24,593 nt of DNA from Prevotella sp. UBA5379 (GCA_002409785.1 DHOX01000067.1:2458-27050), one strand, 5' to 3'; positions 1-8,296 are shown, counted from the first letter of the stretch. The notes: generated by a model from the letters alone, not told the origin. A program made the numbers and translations.

Positions 1-562
1 TGGTCAATTCCGGATTAGAACTGTTCTTCTTCAGAATGGCAGCCACGCCTTTTCTTACTACCACTCCCCTTCCGGCATCCCTGCTTGAAGCAAAATAGAC
101 GGCACCTTGTGCCACGTACACTGTTGTCTTCTCAACCGTTTCGTCCACCAGTAATCTGGTGCCAATGTCATTGATCACATAAGAACTATCCCTGATCGTA
201 AACGGATTCCGGGCATCATGCCTGATCTCCAGGTAGACCTTGCCGCTGACCTCAACGGTCCTGCTGTTCGTTCCCCTATAGGACAGTGAAGCATGCGGTG
301 CCAGGATCACCCTTGTCCCATCCGGGAGGATGCAGGTGGTCTCCGTCGACTGCGCTGTCAGCGTAGTCTTTTTCTCATGGAAATAGTATAATGTCCCCAC
401 TCCTATGAGCAACAGGAAGGACGCCGCCATAGCTATCCATTGCCACCTGCGGGATCCGGACTGCAATCCTATACGATGCCTGAATCTCTTGAAAGCCTTA
501 TCCGTGTCCAGGTGACCCTTCTGATAATAGGTCAGGACATATCGTAAATCTTTATCCATCAT
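1..562 (-). CDS. FecR-type anti-sigma factor (partial, cut by left edge)
   Basis: The visible part is about 187 residues; the C-terminus lies outside the window. The protein is a single-pass inner-membrane anti-sigma factor. A short cytoplasmic N-terminus (residues 1-40), which should hold the sigma factor, is followed by a membrane segment (about 41-61, IAMAASFLLLIGVG) and a periplasmic FecR domain with the typical LPDGTRVIL and VEVSGKVYLEI motifs. The start is the first of two adjacent ATG codons (562 and 559). A strong AGGAGG ribosome binding site sits just upstream and overlaps the stop codon of the DUF4249 gene, so translation is probably coupled. In related Bacteroidota systems fecR usually directly follows the sigma gene; here it is the fourth gene. 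Its partner is inferred to be the ECF sigma factor at 4377-4868. Confidence 0.88.
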   Translation of the reverse strand, partial: MMDKDLRYVLTYYQKGHLDTDKAFKRFRHRIGLQSGSRRWQWIAMAASFLLLIGVGTLYYFHEKKTTLTAQSTETTCILPDGTRVILAPHASLSYRGTNSRTVEVSGKVYLEIRHDARNPFTIRDSSYVINDIGTRLLVDETVEKTTVYVAQGAVYFASSRDAGRGVVVRKGVAAILKKNSSNPELT

Positions 563-575
563 TCTATTCTTCCTC

Positions 576-1640
576 CTATTCCTTTTTAGTCCAATTAGTA
601 CGGGCAGTGTTCCATCCCCCCTCAACCCCCAGGCCACCGACGATATTGGATGCGGTAGGACGAATTTGAGATAATCCATTCCGTGCCATTTCATTATTTT
701 CAATCTCGTTCAAGGACTGGAGGAAGTGGTAATATTCCGGCGTCAGACGAATCAGTTCCACCTGATAGGCCTTGGCAAAATCATAATAGACAGGTGCAGG
801 ATCTTTATAGACGACATAGACATCATTACTGTTCATATTCAAATGCAAAGTATAAGTTTTCTCCTTGATGGAAGCATTGTCAAAGATACAAAAATTCTGA
901 TAGAAGTCATTGGAAAAGCCAAAGGCATCATCTATATCTGACATCGGCATCAGCAAATCCTCACTCTTCGTATCAATAACAGGATAGGAACAAACAGAAT
1001 CTGTAAAGACTACGGATACGGAGTCCCAGTCTTCTGCATCCTTATACTGTTCATAGTCCTGAAAATCAGAGAATATTTTCTTGCGATTACCATGATCATA
1101 ATACCCTATAGCGCTGCCTGTATAATTTTTCTGCCTTACCCGTACGGCATAATAACAGTGCGTTTTAGGATCATTCGTAAAAGTAGCCACGAGTTGGTTG
1201 TATTTCTCTGCATCCCCATAGTCACTGTCATAGATCGACACTGTCCTCACCTGCAGTGGACTTATGGCCACCGTATCTGGAATAATCGTGGATGCACTGA
1301 CAGAAGGCAGTCCGTCGCAGGAGACCTGCAGAGATATTCTATCACCCACCTTCTGCCTGCCGGTAATCCGATAATATCCCTTACCCAAGGGCTGCGCAGT
1401 CTTCTGCAGTCCGTTCACCCGGTAATCAATGGCTGCATCATCAAGAAAAACTATCCTGACAGAATCTGAATAGTTCCTGACAGGAACACTACGGCTCACC
1501 TGAATATAAGTGGTATCCGATACCGTCGGGAAACAGTAAACGACCATCTTGCTTTTATTGCTGAAGGTGTCAATGTCGATATGATCCTTGCAGGAAGCAA
1601 GCAACGACAGGAAGAATATCAAATAGAAGAGTCTTTTCAT
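576..1640 (-). CDS. DUF4249 family lipoprotein
   Basis: A 354-residue lipoprotein. A short hydrophobic signal ends in the lipobox LASC with the lipidated cysteine at residue 17. The body is beta-rich, and the C-terminal IVGGLGVEGG stretch resembles the IxNGLGxFGG-like ending common in DUF4249 proteins. This family is typically encoded directly after STN-containing TonB-dependent receptors in Bacteroidota, as here, where only 2 bases separate it from the receptor stop codon. Its biochemical function is not established. By position it is an outer-membrane partner of the receptor, analogous in place, though not in sequence, to SusD. The start ATG at 1640 has the signal peptide immediately after it. 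The family call rests on pattern recognition and context and should be confirmed by a profile search. Confidence 0.8.
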   Translation of the reverse strand: MKRLFYLIFFLSLLASCKDHIDIDTFSNKSKMVVYCFPTVSDTTYIQVSRSVPVRNYSDSVRIVFLDDAAIDYRVNGLQKTAQPLGKGYYRITGRQKVGDRISLQVSCDGLPSVSASTIIPDTVAISPLQVRTVSIYDSDYGDAEKYNQLVATFTNDPKTHCYYAVRVRQKNYTGSAIGYYDHGNRKKIFSDFQDYEQYKDAEDWDSVSVVFTDSVCSYPVIDTKSEDLLMPMSDIDDAFGFSNDFYQNFCIFDNASIKEKTYTLHLNMNSNDVYVVYKDPAPVYYDFAKAYQVELIRLTPEYYHFLQSLNEIENNEMARNGLSQIRPTASNIVGGLGVEGGWNTARTNWTKKE

Positions 1641-1642
1641 TG

Positions 1643-4300
1643 TCAGAATTTAATGGTATAACTGAAAGATGGAATAACCGGCAAATAGGCATGGTTCCTG
1701 GTGTAGAACTGTCCTTTGCTGTTCTGCTTGACCTCTACATACATGGAATTGAGGTGGCAATAGACATTATAAATACTCAGGTTCCAGATACGTTCATGAC
1801 CATGCTTCGTGGTATGATGGAAATCGAACCCGACATCGAGCCGGTGATAGGCTGGCAGCGTAAAATTATTCGGACGCTCATAGATAAACTCATCGTCTCC
1901 GTAGTCCGAGGGGGAGCCGCCGGGGACTCCAGGTGTATTGATCCATTGTGTAGGGACGGTAATATGATTACCCGAATGATAACACCAGTCTGCAAAGGCA
2001 GCAATTTTAGGAGTGATCTTCCAACGGACAGAAAGGTTCAGTTTGTGACGGTTGTCGAATTTGTCATAATACCAGTCCGGATAGAAGTCATCATATTTCC
2101 TCTGGTTCCAGGACAACGTATAAGATCCCTGCAACTGCAGGTTATCTGATTTGTAACACGCATCCAGTTCGAGCCCATAATACCTCCCCCTTCCGTCCAT
2201 GACCATCTTATCCCATCTTGCCGCAGGAGGTTCCAGTCCCGACCAACTGGCATATTGGAGGAGATGACGGCTCTGCTTGTAATAGCCTTCGAGCGAAAAC
2301 AACCAATACCGGTCAGGGACGTAATACATCCCGACCGTAGCCTGCCAGGAGTGCATCGGCTTGAGATGCTCTGTCGTAGGGATCCAATAGTCTGTGGGAA
2401 GTTCCAGAAAGGAGTTGGAGATCTTATGGATAAACTGTGTCATAGCGGTGTAGGAAGCCTTGAAGGACAGATTGCGGACAGGCTGGTACTTAGCGGCAAA
2501 ACGTGGATCAACATCCATAAAGGTCTTGTTCCCGATATAGAACAGAGAGGTGTTTATTCCCCCGTTAAGGCTCCAATGAGGACTCAGCCTCATCTCATCT
2601 TCGGCATAGACATTATATTCCTGGGCCACATGGCGGTTCCTGCTGAAAGTCCTTGCCGTATCCACCTTCGAATCATTACCATAATAACTTATCTGACTTC
2701 TGGTCTGAGGACGGAAAATATGCCACGTGAAATCATGGCCGAAACGGATATGATGATGCGGTGAGGGCCGGTAATCAAATGCCATACGGTAGCCGTAATC
2801 ATTGATCGTAGACTTGTAACCATGTTTGTAATAACTGATGCTTGTCTGCTCCCGTCCATTAAAGAACCGGTCATCTTCCTGCGAGCCAAACCTGGCCATA
2901 TTATTAGTATATACCACTGAAAAATTAGCAAAGAGTTTGGGAGAAAACTGATGTTCCATAAGCAGGGCCATATTCAGGTTCCCCCAATGAAAATTGTTCT
3001 TGGAAATATCCCTGTCGAGAGATCCTGAACCAAAATCATCCACGTATTTATCCTCAGCATCCATTTTATCCTCTCCGGAATAGATACTCAGCGAGAGACG
3101 AGTACGGTCATCGAAGATATTTGTCACCTTCGCATTCAGGTCGTGGAAAAAATAATTGAGGGTCACATCATCATCGTCTGCCGCATTAGAGCGATTATAT
3201 ATCATGAAAAACGGACGTGTAAGCAAATCTATCCAACTCCGTCTCAACCCTATATTAAAGGAAGTTTTCCCTTTCCTGATAGGACCCTCAAGATGAAAGC
3301 CTCCATCCAACAGCCCTAAACGGTAATTTCCATGGAAGTGATAGAAATCCCCATCATTTGTCCGCACATCGACAACTGAAGATAATCTCCCGCCATAGCG
3401 TGCAGGAAAACCACCCTTATAGAAATCGATGTTCTTGATCATGTCCACATTGAAAGCTGAAAAGAGCCCCATGGCATGATTCACCTGATAGAGGGGAGAA
3501 CCGTCAATCAGAAACAGGTTTTCATCATTATTTCCACCATGCACATAGAGGCCGCTTGCCAGTTCCACCCCCTCAGCCACCCCACTGGTCCGCTGCAGAG
3601 TCTTTACCACGTCGGGACTGCTGAGCAGGGAATATTCCGTCTTGATGTCATGCTGGCTGAAGGAGTGCTTTCCGGTCTGTGTGCTCATCAGTGGTGAGTT
3701 CAGATCACCGGTAACGACAATTTCATTGATTTTAGCATTTTCGTGCAGGATGAATTTAAAATGCTGGTCTGATTTAAGGTCTATGCTCTCTTCCTGATCG
3801 TCAAAGCCGATATAACTGCACCTTACCCGACGGCTTCCTGCGGGAAGGGTGATAGAAAAAAAACCGGAAGAATTGGTCATCGTAGCCAGTCCGGTAGACA
3901 GATCCTGAACCGTGGCATTGATCAGCGTCTCTCCATTCTCATCCTCTACATATCCGCTCATGGTATAACTCTGCCTCTCCTTCGGCTGCCTGGCCGGATG
4001 ATGATCAGGCGGACATTTCTGCCGGGAGACCTTACGCTTGAGCAGCACATAATTTCCTTTAACATCGTAACCGATGTCTGTCCCTTTGAACATTGCTTTC
4101 AAAGCCTGATGGAGAGAAATATCTTTAATTGACGGACCTTGATAAGGAAAGTCAAGTTTCAGAGAAGAATCATAGATAAAGTTTACTTTCTTCGTGCGGT
4201 GAAGCCATTCCATCTGCTGTCTGATCGTCTTTGGTTTCGCATAGATTACTAAAGGCAAACATAAAAGCAACAGGAATAAAATAGACTTTCTTACTTTCAT
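1643..4300 (-). CDS. STN-domain TonB-dependent outer-membrane receptor (FecA-like transducer)
   Basis: An 885-residue outer-membrane receptor. It has a signal peptide (1-21, cleavage after VIYA) and an STN domain at about 24-89, the periplasmic module that contacts FecR-type anti-sigma factors. A carboxypeptidase-regulatory-like beta-sandwich follows at about 113-187 (SGYVEDENGETLINATV). The plug lies at about 205-315, with VYVHGG-like LYVHGGNNDENLFLIDG and GGFPARYGGRLSSVVDVR motifs. The rest is a 22-strand-type barrel ending in the terminal aromatic residue (YTIKF). It is shorter than typical SusC proteins, and the next gene is DUF4249, not SusD. It should import a TonB-dependent ligand and signal its presence to the sigma/FecR pair of the same operon. 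The ligand cannot be told from sequence. Confidence 0.92.
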   Translation of the reverse strand: MKVRKSILFLLLLCLPLVIYAKPKTIRQQMEWLHRTKKVNFIYDSSLKLDFPYQGPSIKDISLHQALKAMFKGTDIGYDVKGNYVLLKRKVSRQKCPPDHHPARQPKERQSYTMSGYVEDENGETLINATVQDLSTGLATMTNSSGFFSITLPAGSRRVRCSYIGFDDQEESIDLKSDQHFKFILHENAKINEIVVTGDLNSPLMSTQTGKHSFSQHDIKTEYSLLSSPDVVKTLQRTSGVAEGVELASGLYVHGGNNDENLFLIDGSPLYQVNHAMGLFSAFNVDMIKNIDFYKGGFPARYGGRLSSVVDVRTNDGDFYHFHGNYRLGLLDGGFHLEGPIRKGKTSFNIGLRRSWIDLLTRPFFMIYNRSNAADDDDVTLNYFFHDLNAKVTNIFDDRTRLSLSIYSGEDKMDAEDKYVDDFGSGSLDRDISKNNFHWGNLNMALLMEHQFSPKLFANFSVVYTNNMARFGSQEDDRFFNGREQTSISYYKHGYKSTINDYGYRMAFDYRPSPHHHIRFGHDFTWHIFRPQTRSQISYYGNDSKVDTARTFSRNRHVAQEYNVYAEDEMRLSPHWSLNGGINTSLFYIGNKTFMDVDPRFAAKYQPVRNLSFKASYTAMTQFIHKISNSFLELPTDYWIPTTEHLKPMHSWQATVGMYYVPDRYWLFSLEGYYKQSRHLLQYASWSGLEPPAARWDKMVMDGRGRYYGLELDACYKSDNLQLQGSYTLSWNQRKYDDFYPDWYYDKFDNRHKLNLSVRWKITPKIAAFADWCYHSGNHITVPTQWINTPGVPGGSPSDYGDDEFIYERPNNFTLPAYHRLDVGFDFHHTTKHGHERIWNLSIYNVYCHLNSMYVEVKQNSKGQFYTRNHAYLPVIPSFSYTIKF

Positions 4301-4376
4301 TATCGTTCTGATTGGTTTCTACACTTATGACGCAGAAAAATCTCCAATCCCCCATAGACATTCAAACATTTTTCGC

Positions 4377-4868
4377 TCAATACAGCATCATCATCACAAA
4401 GTAGATCTCCTTGCGGCTGCCACGAAGTTCTTGCAAGGCTTTGCTGACCTGGTGCTCAACCGTCCTTTCCGATATTCCCAGACTTTCCGCAATATCCTTA
4501 TATTTCAGGCCGTCCCGCTTGCTCATCAGAAAGATCAACCTGCATCTCTCCGGCAATTTATCTATGGCTGACCAGAGCTTTGCCTCTCTCTCAGACCGCT
4601 CCTGGGCCTCATCATCGGTGATGAAGCCTTCCAGATCCTTGGGCTCCATATCAACGACTATGTTTTTTGATTTCCGCAAGTGATCAATACAAGCATTACG
4701 GACAGACGCATATAGATAGGATTTCGGATGATCAGACTGGTGCTCCCACAACTTGACGAAGCAGTCTTCCACGACATCTTCCGCCTCATCTATATTACCA
4801 CATAGATAATGCATGGCATAAAGGCACAGGGGTCGATAAAGAAGTTTAAATGCTGCCTCGATATTCAT
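4377..4868 (-). CDS. ECF RNA polymerase sigma factor (sigma-70 family, FecI/RpoE type)
   Basis: A 163-residue ECF sigma factor. Region sigma-2 is at about 10-67 (YRPLCLYAMHYLCGNIDEAEDVVEDCFVKLWEH, then SYLYASVRNACIDHLRK). Region sigma-4 is at about 100-150 (LPERCRLIFLMSKRDGLKYKDIAESLGISERTVEHQVSKALQELR) with its helix-turn-helix. The ATG at 4868 (MNIEAAFKLLYRPLC) is chosen because sigma-2 begins right after it. An upstream in-frame start at 4952 would add 28 residues without homology and would lie above the probable promoter. The gene is first in the operon, followed after 76 untranslated bases (no signal seen) by the TonB receptor. It probably directs transcription of its own operon when FecR releases it. 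The tail IYFVMMMLY is hydrophobic. Confidence 0.92.
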   Translation of the reverse strand: MNIEAAFKLLYRPLCLYAMHYLCGNIDEAEDVVEDCFVKLWEHQSDHPKSYLYASVRNACIDHLRKSKNIVVDMEPKDLEGFITDDEAQERSEREAKLWSAIDKLPERCRLIFLMSKRDGLKYKDIAESLGISERTVEHQVSKALQELRGSRKEIYFVMMMLY

Positions 4869-4889
4869 ATAATATTCACTTGCAATGTG

Positions 4890-4897
4890 CAAAGTTA
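4890..4897 (-). promoter_or_regulatory. Putative -7 box of the sigma-factor operon
   Basis: On the minus strand the sequence TAACTTTG matches the Bacteroides -7 consensus TAnnTTTG and lies 21 bases upstream of the chosen sigma start. No good TTTG -33 element sits at 19-21 bases upstream, so the match is partial. Confidence 0.4.
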
Positions 4898-4998
4898 ATA
4901 AAAACAATCTTAACGATGAAATTGCAGTCCGGAAAAAGACATTACGAAGCAAGTTTTTCTATTGACGCATCAGATTTCACAAGAGTTAACTAATATCA

Positions 4999-5014
4999 TT
5001 CGTAGAAATGCGAA
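4999..5014. promoter_or_regulatory. Upstream ars operator copy (O2)
   Basis: TTCGTAGAAATGCGAA is an imperfect palindrome (TTCG...CGAA with T/G-type asymmetry next to the arms). It differs at only two positions from the operator core at 5041-5056. The two copies start exactly 42 bp apart, about four helical turns, so proteins bound to both would sit on the same DNA face. ArsR/SmtB-type repressors are the expected ligands by analogy with other ars operons; that assignment is inference. Confidence 0.6.
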
Positions 5015-5020
5015 CAAAAG

Positions 5021-5052
5021 TTTGGTGATTTAAAATATTGTTCGTAGATTTG
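5021..5052 (+). promoter_or_regulatory. ars operon promoter (TTTG-N20-TAGATTTG)
   Basis: A -33 TTTG at 5021-5024 and a -7 TAGATTTG at 5045-5052 are separated by 20 bases, a full match to the Bacteroides TTTG-N19-21-TAnnTTTG promoter. Transcription would start near 5059, about 25 bases before arsD. The -7 box lies inside the palindrome at 5037-5060, so a bound repressor would block it. Confidence 0.72.
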
Positions 5053-5060
5053 CGAACAAT
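5037..5060. promoter_or_regulatory. Main ars operator palindrome (O1) over the -7 box
   Basis: ATTGTTCG and CGAACAAT form perfect 8-bp inverted arms around an 8-base centre, TAGATTTG, which is itself the -7 promoter element. This dyad-over-promoter layout is typical of ArsR-family repression. No arsR gene is present in the window, so the repressor would have to be encoded elsewhere. Confidence 0.68.
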
Positions 5061-5083
5061 ATAAACAGACAAACATCAATAAT

Positions 5084-5467
5084 ATGAAGAAAATTGAAAT
5101 TTTTGATCCGGCTATGTGCTGCTCCACAGGAGTATGCGGCCCGAGTGTTGACAAAGACCTGCTGCGGATGGCAACGCTGATTGATACCCTTAAAAATATG
5201 GGCATAGAAATAAAAAGACATAACCTGAGTTCTGAACCACAGGCTTTTATCCAGAACACGGTCATCAAGGAACTCCTCGAGGCAAAGGGGACGGACATCT
5301 TGCCGGCAACACTCGTTGACGGTAAGGTTGCCGTGACAGGGAAGTACCCGTCAACGACTCAGATGAGCCAGTGGACAGGCAAGGATTTGAGTATTGTGCC
5401 GGCCCATCATCCTTCTGATAAGAATAATGGTGATGGCGGTGGTTGTTGCTGCGGCAGTTGCTGCTGA
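5084..5467 (+). CDS. arsD: Arsenical metallochaperone ArsD
   Basis: A 127-residue protein. ArsD binds As(III)/Sb(III) in the cytoplasm and passes it to ArsA, raising the pump's affinity. The N-terminus FDPAMCCSTGVCGPSVDKDL carries the metalloid-binding cysteines C12, C13 and C18 at the same positions as in the plasmid R773 ArsD. The fold is thioredoxin-like with TLVDGKVAVTGKYP near residues 77-89. The C-terminus is a glycine- and cysteine-rich tail with C121, C122, C123, C126 and C127, resembling but denser than the paired C-terminal cysteines of R773 ArsD. It is the first gene of the operon, about 25 bases from the predicted transcription start. ArsD was also described as a weak repressor in R773, so it might contribute to control here; that is speculation. 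Confidence 0.95.
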   Translation: MKKIEIFDPAMCCSTGVCGPSVDKDLLRMATLIDTLKNMGIEIKRHNLSSEPQAFIQNTVIKELLEAKGTDILPATLVDGKVAVTGKYPSTTQMSQWTGKDLSIVPAHHPSDKNNGDGGGCCCGSCC

Positions 5468-5536
5468 GTCTTTTTAATAACTGCTTTTCCTGAACAGCTA
5501 TTGTCTTCAGGATATTCTGATTTCTTAAAAACAATA

Positions 5537-7255
5537 ATGATGATGAAGTCTTATACTTTAAAAAATATTTCTCAACAGAAATACCTGTTTTTTACAGGTA
5601 AGGGGGGAGTTGGCAAGACCAGCATTGCCTGTGCTACAGCTGTCTCGCTGGCTGATAGCGGGGAAAACGTGTTGCTGATCAGTACGGATCCTGCTTCTAA
5701 CCTTCAGGATGTCTTCCAACAGGATATTTCACAGCATGGCACAAAAATAAAAGAGGTGCCTGGACTGACTGTCGTCAACCTCGATCCTGTCAAAGCTGCG
5801 GAAGAATATAAAGAACGTACGGTTGCACCTTACCGCGGGCAACTGCCGGCATCTGCCATCAAGAATATGGAGGAACAACTCTCCGGAAGTTGTACCGTGG
5901 AAATTGCTGCCTTCAATCAGTTCTCTGACTTCCTTACCGATGCGGACGATGCCCGCCATTATGATCATATCATCTTTGATACCGCTCCCACCGGCCATAC
6001 ACTGCGCATGCTCCAGTTGCCTTCTGCATGGAGTGCATTCATCAAAACCAGCAAGCATGGGGCTTCATGCCTCGGACAACTGTCAGGGCTTGAGGAAAGA
6101 AAAGAGGTATACAAACAAGCGGTAATGAATCTTGCTGATGGGAGTAAGACCCGCCTTGTCCTGGTAAGCCGCCCGGAAGATGCTCCTCTGAAAGAAGCTG
6201 CACGCTCTTCACACGAGCTGCGCCAACTCGGCATCTGTAATCAGTTGGTGGTAATCAACGGACTGATATTGCACAAGGACAGCAGTGATGCACTTGCTTC
6301 TTCCATCTATACGTTGCAACAGAGAGCACTGGCACAAATGCCACAGGAACTTAAGGACTATGATATTGTCCAGGTTCCTCTGCGTTCATACAATCTTTAT
6401 AACATCCGGAATGTCCGCAAACTCCTGACCTCTGACGAGACTATGGAAGTTCCTGCACCGACAACAGTATTGAAGGAATACAAACATCTGGATGTTCTCA
6501 TTGATGACATCTTTGCCAGAGGCAAACGTGTGATATTCACCATGGGCAAAGGGGGTGTCGGCAAGACCACCATCGCAACGGAAATAGCACTTGGACTTAA
6601 AAAACGGGGAGCAAGCGTGCATCTCACGACGACTGACCCTGCCAACCATATTAATTATCAGTCAGCGATCAATGCAGGCATCAGCGTGAGCAAAATTGAC
6701 GAGGAGGAAGAACTGGAGAAATACAAGAATGAGGTAAGACGTAAGGCTCGTGAAGCGGGCGTCACTGATTTCCAATACATTGAAGAAGACCTGCGGTCTC
6801 CCTGCACCCAGGAGATTGCCGTGTTCCGTGCTTTTGCGGATGTAGTGGAGAAAGCTGACGAGCAGATCGTAGTCATTGACACTGCTCCTACCGGCCATGC
6901 TCTGCTGCTACTTGACTCCACACAAAGTTACGATAAGCAGATCGCAAACAGTGAAGGTGATACGCCGGAATCGGTCAAGCACCTTTTACCAAGGCTGCGG
7001 GATGAGAAACAGACAGAAGTCGTCATTGTCACACTGCCTGAGGCAACACCCGTTTTTGAGGCTCAAAGGCTGCAGGAAGATCTTCAGAGAGCCGGCATCA
7101 GGAATAAATGGTGGGTGGTCAACCAATGCCTGGCCTTGAACACCTCTGATGATGCTTTCTTTAAAGCCAAGGCTTCTGAAGAGATAAAATGGATAGAAAA
7201 AGTGAAGGAACTCTCCCAGGGAAATGAGGTCCTCATCGAATGGAAGGGAAAATAG
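5537..7255 (+). CDS. arsA: Arsenite-stimulated pump ATPase ArsA (two-domain)
   Basis: A 572-residue cytosolic ATPase that powers arsenite/antimonite extrusion by Acr3. It has two homologous halves. A1 has Walker A GKGGVGKTS at about 21-29 and the signature DTAPTGHTLRML at about 148-159. A2 has FTMGKGGVGKTTIA near 335-348 and DTAPTGHALLLLD. The three metalloid-site cysteines of R773 ArsA are matched by SGSCTVEIAAF (C119), GASCLGQLSGLE (C178) and RSPCTQEIAVF. Length agrees with two-domain ArsA (about 583). The start is the first of three ATG codons at 5537; an in-frame TTG at 5501 adds 12 unconvincing residues. The gene lies 69 bases after arsD and only 3 bases before acr3. Confidence 0.95.
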   Translation: MMMKSYTLKNISQQKYLFFTGKGGVGKTSIACATAVSLADSGENVLLISTDPASNLQDVFQQDISQHGTKIKEVPGLTVVNLDPVKAAEEYKERTVAPYRGQLPASAIKNMEEQLSGSCTVEIAAFNQFSDFLTDADDARHYDHIIFDTAPTGHTLRMLQLPSAWSAFIKTSKHGASCLGQLSGLEERKEVYKQAVMNLADGSKTRLVLVSRPEDAPLKEAARSSHELRQLGICNQLVVINGLILHKDSSDALASSIYTLQQRALAQMPQELKDYDIVQVPLRSYNLYNIRNVRKLLTSDETMEVPAPTTVLKEYKHLDVLIDDIFARGKRVIFTMGKGGVGKTTIATEIALGLKKRGASVHLTTTDPANHINYQSAINAGISVSKIDEEEELEKYKNEVRRKAREAGVTDFQYIEEDLRSPCTQEIAVFRAFADVVEKADEQIVVIDTAPTGHALLLLDSTQSYDKQIANSEGDTPESVKHLLPRLRDEKQTEVVIVTLPEATPVFEAQRLQEDLQRAGIRNKWWVVNQCLALNTSDDAFFKAKASEEIKWIEKVKELSQGNEVLIEWKGK

Positions 7256-7258
7256 GCA

Positions 7259-8296
7259 ATGGAAGAAAAAAAAGGAATAGGATTTTTCAATAAATACCTG
7301 AGTATCTGGGTAATCCTCTGCATTGGCATCGGACTTCTCATTGGCAAGTTCTTGCCGGGGATACCTGAGACATTGAGCAAATGGGAATATGCTCATGTAA
7401 GCATTCCCGTTGCTATCCTCATCTGGATAATGATCTATCCGATGATGATGAAAGTGGATTTTCAAAGTGTGAAGGATGTGGCTAAGCATCCTAAAGGGGT
7501 TATGATCACGTGCATCGTCAACTGGCTCATCAAGCCTTTCACGATGTTCGGGTTGGCTTACTTCTTCCTGATGGTCGTGTTCCGCCACTGGATTCCGGCA
7601 GAGCTCGGACATCAGTACCTGGCCGGAGCCGTACTGTTAGGTGCTGCACCCTGCACGGCCATGGTATTCATCTGGAGTTATCTTTCCGGGGGCAATGCGG
7701 CTTATACCTTGGTACAGGTTGCCGTAAATGACCTGATCATATTAGTGGCATTCGCTCCTATCGTAACCTTGCTGCTTGGCGTGGGAGGAGTGAGGGTTCC
7801 TTATAACACGCTGCTGATCAGTGTGGCTCTGTTTGTCGTTTTGCCATTGGCTGCCGGCATCCTCACCCGGCTGATCGTATCCCGGAAAAGGGGTAAGGAT
7901 TACTTCGAGAATGTCTTTGTGCATAAATTTGACAGGTATACTACTGCCGGATTGCTTCTTACACTGATTATCCTGTTTTCCTTCCAAGGCAACACGATCT
8001 TGAGAAATCCTGTCCATATCATCCTGATAGCTGTGCCATTGATCATCCAGACTTATCTGATCTTCGGCATTGCATACGGATGGGGCCATGCTTTGAAACT
8101 TCCGTATCCGATAGCTGCCCCTGCAGGGATGATTGGTGCAAGTAATTTCTTTGAACTGGCAGTAGCCGTTGCCATCAGTCTTTTCGGACTGCAAAGCGGG
8201 GCTGCACTGGCCACAACCGTAGGAGTGTTGACAGAGGTCCCGATCATGCTTTCACTGGTCAAGATCGCAAAATCCACGAAAAGATACTTCAACTAG
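7259..8296 (+). CDS. acr3: Arsenite efflux transporter, ACR3 family
   Basis: A 345-residue inner-membrane permease with about ten hydrophobic segments. It belongs to ACR3 rather than the ArsB family: the N-terminal KYLSIWVILCIGIGLLIGKFLPG, PMMMKVDF and GAAPCTAMVFIWSYLSGG motifs are diagnostic. The conserved membrane cysteine is C132, and the conserved glutamate of the late helix is E326 in VLTEVPIML; both are needed for transport in studied Acr3 proteins. The start is 3 bases after the arsA stop, so translation is likely coupled and the stoichiometry with ArsA balanced. Acr3 can work alone as a secondary carrier; its linkage to arsDA suggests an ATP-driven form. Confidence 0.95.
   Translation: MEEKKGIGFFNKYLSIWVILCIGIGLLIGKFLPGIPETLSKWEYAHVSIPVAILIWIMIYPMMMKVDFQSVKDVAKHPKGVMITCIVNWLIKPFTMFGLAYFFLMVVFRHWIPAELGHQYLAGAVLLGAAPCTAMVFIWSYLSGGNAAYTLVQVAVNDLIILVAFAPIVTLLLGVGGVRVPYNTLLISVALFVVLPLAAGILTRLIVSRKRGKDYFENVFVHKFDRYTTAGLLLTLIILFSFQGNTILRNPVHIILIAVPLIIQTYLIFGIAYGWGHALKLPYPIAAPAGMIGASNFFELAVAVAISLFGLQSGAALATTVGVLTEVPIMLSLVKIAKSTKRYFN

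Noticed and set aside
539..562. Possible frameshift at the start of the FecR gene
   Set aside because: On a first reading the early codons seemed out of frame, but using the stop codon of the DUF4249 gene as an anchor, the frame from the ATG at 562 is continuous through to the window edge.
4869..4952. N-terminal extension of the sigma factor from an in-frame start at 4952
   Set aside because: The 28 extra residues do not resemble any sigma region and would begin upstream of the probable -7 box at 4890-4897; sigma-2 begins directly after the ATG at 4868.
5501..5536. TTG start for arsA 12 codons upstream
   Set aside because: Three ATG codons at 5537-5545 lie at the position expected from ArsA length; the extra residues have no counterpart in the family.
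6986..7612. 208-codon minus-strand ORF across the arsA/acr3 junction
   Set aside because: It runs antisense to two well-supported genes, shows no domain or signal peptide, and has the composition of a reverse-frame shadow.
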